DNA from: Mesotaenium endlicherianum
Lineage: Eukaryota; Streptophyta; Zygnematophyceae; Zygnematales; Mesotaeniaceae
Assembly (NCBI GenBank): GCA_009602735.1
Contig: WELA01005835.1
Span: forward strand, 177,222-198,904
Direction of reading: 5' to 3'
Length of the DNA: 21,683 nt
Positions 18,099 through 21,683 of the stretch are shown here, piece by piece. The translations under genes were made by a program, and so were the position numbers. Within the stretch, counting starts at the first letter, position 1. The number at the start of each line of letters is the position of its first letter. The notes under the pieces are model-generated. The model saw nothing but the letters and a program-made list of their open reading frames with translations, did no database searches and was not told the origin of the DNA.

Positions 18099-19157
18099 TG
18101 TACACACAAATACCACACCCGCGCGCATCCACGTGCACCTTCCCAGCCCTCCCCCCTCCCCAGCACACACGCGCACGCACATTCACATGGTAGATGCTGC
18201 ACATGGATGATCAGCTGCGAGCAAGTAGTCCTCTCCACGGCATGGACGGCCATGGGTGGAGAGAGGGGTGGGCAGCCAATTTCGTGTAGTTTGCATCTGG
18301 GTGAGTCCTGGCTGGCGCGGTTTTCTGGAGTTGAAACTTGATGGAATTGAGCCCCAAAATTATCAAGCTCCCTGCATCTTCAACAAACACTTTTCCCCTG
18401 GATATATGCCTTTTCACATGTATACTCATTTTAATGTGTACTTATTTCATATATATGTATGTATGTACACATGTATTCATAAGTATAAATATGAGGTATG
18501 CATATGAAGTTTATATATGTAAATATATACTCTTATCCATTCATTTCTTTATATTATGACTTACCATTATATGAAGCATATCATTTACATGAGGTACATG
18601 GCCCAGCCCTCCATCAGATTTCTGCGGCAGGGAGTCTGAAATAGCCCATTGCCCCAATCCCAAATCCATAAATGAGCTTACTAAGTTTCAACCACTCATT
18701 CTCTCACACTTCAAGTACTCTACTATGGCTATCAAGCTCAGAGCTCTGGAGTCTACACCCGCTCTTATGACTGGAGCCATCTCTCCCAGAGGGGGCCCCC
18801 TTAGACCCGTGCGTGTGTGTCGCGGCCTCTTCTGGTCATCAAATACGAGATTCTAAAAGACCCTCTGTGGGGGAGAGGGGAAGAGGGGGCACCTGGCAGC
18901 CTGTGCGCGGGCCTGTCTGCTCTCCTGGTCTCCTTAGGGCTCCTAGTGTTTCTTTGCATTCTTAGGGTTTGCAAGCCCCAGCATCTGGGACTTGGATTTG
19001 GACTTCAGGGAAGTTGTCAACAAGAGAAGAAAAGGACCTTAGCCCCCGTAACGTGCGGGTGCCTGTGTCCCGTGTATGGGTGCTGGCGCGGGGCGTCTTT
19101 GTGGGGGCGCGTGCGTGCTGACGGTGGGCGGGGTGGGGCTGGGCGGGTCACGTGCAG
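18099..19157. other. Probable intron or intergenic DNA, no confident exon
   Basis: There are ATAT/GTATGT-rich and GC-rich patches. An open frame around 18817-19010 (contains a Leu-rich ALLVSLGLLVFLCIL stretch) could be part of an exon, but no good splice sites define it. Confidence 0.35.
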
Positions 19158-19211
19158 GCTGCTGCTGCTGGAGCGGCTGGAGTCGCGCCTCAACACCCGC
19201 CTCAGCTTCGG
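19158..19211 (+). CDS. Candidate internal exon A of a membrane protein
   Basis: It is bounded by acceptor ACGTGCAG (ends 19157) and donor GTACGC (from 19212). With the codon phase set by the next exon it reads LLLLERLESRLNTRLSFG. It ends with GG, and exon B starts with G, which completes a Gly codon, so the two join in frame. Support is splice sites and phase only; the exon is short. Confidence 0.4.
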
Positions 19212-19261
19212 GTACGCGCCTGCAAGGCCCCACGCACCAAGAGAGAGGGACTCAGGAATGG

Positions 19262-19360
19262 AGGGATGGTGGCAGGGAGGGAGGGAGGAAGGGGAGGGAG
19301 GCAGGGAGGGAGGGAGGGAGGGAGGGATGGGGGAAAGCACGGAGAGAGGGGGGAGGAGGG
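19262..19360. repeat. (GGGA)n purine-rich tract
   Basis: Repeats of GGGA and GGGAGGGA lie in the inferred intron between exons A and B. Confidence 0.9.
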
Positions 19361-19689
19361 GAGATGAACGGGCATGTGTGCTGCGGCAAATGCTTGGGCT
19401 GGTGTATCGTGTTTGGGCTGGTCGTGCTCCTGAATCCATATCTCCAGTCCTCGTTCCGGTTGCGGCTCTGAATCTGACTGTATACCTCGGCTCGGATTCA
19501 GGTTTTCTCTTTGTATCCTCGGGGCTTTCTGTTCCCCTCTCTTCGCGTCCCCCCTCAAACTCTGGACCCTGAAGGCGTTGGGCTTCAACACGCCTTCTCT
19601 CTGCGACAGCTGTCGCGCTCATGCCGCTTGTCTGGTCCGCATTCAGCTGGAGCCACCCAACTGCAAAACTCCGTACCGGCACGCTCCCG

Positions 19690-19860
19690 CTTCTACGCCT
19701 GTGTCTGTGTCCCCGGGTTTGCGTGTGCGCGTGCCTGTGCCTGTGTGTGTGGGCGTGTGCATGTGCTTGCCTGTGCGTGCACGTGCATGCGTTGGCGTGT
19801 GTGGGCGTGTGCATGCGTTTGTGCGTGTGGGCGTGTGCATGTGTTTTCTGTGCTCGTAGG
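19690..19860. repeat. GTGCGTGTG-type low-complexity tract
   Basis: Imperfect GT/GC repeats of the type GTGTGCATGTGC and GTGGGCGTGTGC lie in the inferred intron. Long frames on both strands here are repeat artefacts. Confidence 0.8.
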
Positions 19861-20105
19861 CTTATGCACGTGTGCGAGCATCTGCGTCTCTCAGCGCCCG
19901 CAGTCAGGCTCATGTGTGGGCACCAATACCTGCTCGGGTCGCCCGGCGGCAGCAGAAGTAGGAAAAACAGCGGTGCCGCTTTGATCTGCACGCCTGGGCC
20001 TTCTCCTCATAGGAGAGGCCCGCCGCACGGGCTTTTGTAAGTCAGGGTCCTCCGTGTGCTGTCCCTGGGTCAGGGCCTCAAGATGTAGTAGGCTTAGACA
20101 TTTCA

Positions 20106-20119
20106 GGGTTAGGGTTAGG
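20106..20119 (+). repeat. Short TTAGGG-like interstitial repeat
   Basis: GGGTTAGGGTTAGG contains about two telomere-type units inside an inferred intron. It is too short to mean a telomere. Confidence 0.5.
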
Positions 20120-20198
20120 TGGGGTTTGAGGGCTCACGCTTTGGGTTCACCGGTCGCTGCGTCTCCGGCCCGGGTGGCGCCCGCGCGCGCGCGTGCAG

Positions 20199-20314
20199 GG
20201 AGGCGCGCGTATTTGGCGTGTTCCTCGTCATCTTCATCGTCATGGTGCTGCTGCAGCAGAACCCGGCCATGCAGTACAAGACGGAGACAGGCATCCTCAA
20301 CCAGGTCCTGAACG
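20199..20314 (+). CDS. Candidate exon B, transmembrane segment of a polycystin-like protein
   Basis: The acceptor GCGTGCAG ends at 20198, and the donor GTGCGC starts at 20315 after AAC G. The exon reads EARVFGVFLVIFIVMVLLQQ followed by NPAMQYKTETGILNQVLN. The strongly hydrophobic stretch is a good single transmembrane helix followed by a soluble segment. It joins exon A and exon C in frame. The position of a helix just before exon C matches the S1 helix and extracellular domain start of polycystin (PKD2/TRPP) channels. Confidence 0.6.
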
Positions 20315-20319
20315 GTGCG

Positions 20320-20830
20320 CTCTCCCCTCCCCTCCCCTCTCCTCTCCTCGCATCCGCTCCTCTCCTGTCTTCTCCTCGCCTCGCTTCGCCTCATCTCGCC
20401 TCGCCTTGCCTCTCCTCACCTCCCCTCTCCTTCTCTCCTCGCCTCCCCTCTCCTCTCCTCGCCTCTCTTCCTCCTCCTCCTCCCCACTCCTCTCCTCTCC
20501 TCTTCTCTCCTCGTCTCTCGTGACATTACCCTGCCTCGCCTTGCATTGCCTCGCATTATCGTGCGTTGCTTTCTTCTCTTCTCCCCTTCCTACCCCTCTT
20601 CCTCTTTCCTCACCTCTTCTCCTTCCCCACTCCCCACCTTTGTCCTCCATTCTTTTCTTCCTCTCTTTTGCTCGCTCTGTATTTCTCCTCTTTTTCCTCT
20701 GTCGTCCACTTCCTCCACTTCTCTCTCCTTCCTTTCTCCTTCCCTTCCTCTCCCACTCCCTCTCCCCTCTTTCGTGCCCTCGTCTCCCTCTCCTCTCTCC
20801 TCTCCCCTCCCCGCCCATCCTCTCTCCTCC
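20320..20830. repeat. About 500-bp C/T-rich (polypyrimidine) tract
   Basis: Imperfect CCTCT, CTCCTC and CCTCGC repeats cover most of the inferred intron between exons B and C. The plus strand is nearly free of purines over long stretches. Ser/Leu/Pro or Arg/Glu/Gly frames through it are not genes. Confidence 0.9.
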
Positions 20831-21149
20831 CTCTCTGCCTCCAAAGGGGTGTCTTTCAAAGGGGCAAGCCTCTGTGCCGCCTGTGGGCCTTCTGCCTCTC
20901 CATAGCGCTCTTGGGCGGCAGCCTCAGACAGGTGGCAGCACCTCAGGAAGCGCTCGTGTGCTTTGTTCTGTATGGGCTCGTGGCAGGCTTTTATGGAAGG
21001 CCGACGACCTCTCGACATCACTCAGTTAGCGTCACTAAAGTGATGCGACGTGTTGCTGTCGTTTGGTCAAGAGCATTGCGCCGCCCTCAGCGCAGCGGGC
21101 ACACACGCTTGTGCGTGCGAGCGTGTGTCTAATAATATGTCAAAAACCT

Positions 21150-21310
21150 TCCGTCTCGTTTGCGTGTGCGTGTGCGTGTGCGCGTGTCTGTGTGCCTCTG
21201 CGTATGTGCCTGTGTGTGCCTGTGTCTGTGCGTGTCTGCATGTGTATGCGTGTGTGTGCGCGCGCACGCACGTTTGTGTGTGTGTGCGTGTGTGTGTGCG
21301 TGTATGGTGG
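21150..21310. repeat. GTGTGCGTG low-complexity tract
   Basis: GT/GC-rich imperfect repeat ending about 15 bp before the acceptor region of exon C; it is intronic if the exon chain is right. Confidence 0.85.
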
Positions 21311-21326
21311 TGCAAAATTGGTGCAG

Positions 21327-21447
21327 GAGGAAACCAGCTGCAGTACCTGCAGAACTTGGTAACGTTTGACGAGATTGTGGACCTCAACGGCTTCGGCCTC
21401 TGGCTCAACAACACCATGATCCCCGCCACCTTCAGGCCCACCACCTC
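21327..21447 (+). CDS. Candidate exon C, start of a polycystin-type extracellular domain
   Basis: The acceptor GGTGCAG ends at 21326 and the donor GTGAGC starts at 21448. Joined to exon B it reads [20 protein letters not shown] followed by [20 protein letters not shown]. The pattern of a short acidic stretch, then W-L-x-N-x-x-I/L-P, resembles the segment after the first helix in polycystin cation channels (DFWxWL...LxP). The gene continues to the right. Confidence that this is an exon is good; the family assignment is moderate. Confidence 0.6.
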
Positions 21448-21683
21448 GTGAGCGTCTCCTTCCCTCCCTCCTTCTCTCTCTCCCCCCCCTGTTCTTCTCT
21501 CTCTGTGTGTGTGTCTCTCTCTGTGTGCACGCGCAGGTGCATGTGAGGGTGTTTGTGTGCATGCACGTGTGCATGCCTGTGTCGTGTGTGCATGTGCGTG
21601 TGCAGGAACTGTAGTGCACATTCCTCCCCTTCAATGCCGTCTGTCTTCTTAACTGGGCCCGGGCTGGGGGTGGGGGGTGGTGG
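21448..21683. other. Intron start with CT/GT low-complexity DNA
   Basis: CCCTCCCTCC, CTCTCTGTGTG and GTGCATGTGCGTG stretches follow exon C, and no further exon is seen before the window ends in a G-rich run. Confidence 0.6.

Noticed and set aside
20106..20119. Telomere or chromosome end
   Set aside because: Only about two TTAGGG-type units occur, with ordinary sequence on both sides.
20193..21029. Long Ser/Leu/Pro or Arg/Glu/Gly frames over the C/T tract, and His/Thr or Val/Cys frames over CA and GT tracts
   Set aside because: Translation of simple repeats in several frames at once, with no start context, domain or splice pattern.

Overview
This is a eukaryotic nuclear window, most likely from the green lineage: a streptophyte or other green alga, or an early-diverging plant. 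The evidence is GT-AG introns, long microsatellites, a plant-like tRNA-Glu(CUC) gene, and a Ty3/gypsy chromovirus with a plant-type initiator-Met primer binding site. Fragments of an IQ-motif gene and a candidate polycystin-like channel gene suggest an alga rather than a seed plant. The species cannot be named from this sequence.

Layout, left to right. 1-80 is a (GT)n tract. 236-391 (minus strand) is an IQ-motif exon reading out of the window. 392-1922 has no recognisable gene. 1923-1995 is tRNA-Glu(CUC) with a T-run terminator. 2538-3400 is a broken coding region with a Cys/His cluster resembling KDZ-type transposases. 3470-4683 is a degenerate minisatellite whose units share a hairpin core. 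4684-13644 is a near full-length Ty3/gypsy chromovirus on the plus strand: LTR, PBS, gag, a -1 frameshift signal, pol with a C-terminal chromodomain, a second polypurine tract, an unrecognised 558-aa third ORF (ORF3), the terminal polypurine tract, and LTR. From 13645 lies the 5' end of a second LTR element on the minus strand (start of gag, PBS, probable LTR with TATA box), cut off at the first element's LTR. 15288-15372 holds nested inverted repeats. From 17410 a second IQ-motif gene starts on the plus strand, followed by introns full of simple repeats and three phase-compatible exons (19158, 20199, 21327) of a candidate polycystin-like membrane protein.

How the parts work together. The chromovirus carries several layered expression signals. 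T_TTA_AAA, a 7-nt spacer and a perfect 10-bp hairpin sit inside the gag/pol overlap, as expected for -1 ribosomal frameshifting. ORF3 begins one base after a good 3' splice site (TACTAAC branch motif, then CAG|G), and a strong donor-like GTAAGG lies at the gag start codon. ORF3 may therefore be made from a spliced subgenomic RNA, a layout like that of retroviral env, although ORF3 shows no signal peptide or membrane segment. A 13-nt duplicate of the terminal polypurine tract lies just after pol, so ORF3 may be a module added beyond the ancestral 3' end.

Cautions. Three single Ns inside pol are each flanked by a short direct duplication and look like unmerged contig overlaps. The LTRs differ by about 7-8%, there is no target-site duplication, and the two flanks are unrelated. 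The copy is therefore probably recombinant, rearranged or mis-joined. Pol also carries one frameshift and two in-frame TAG codons.
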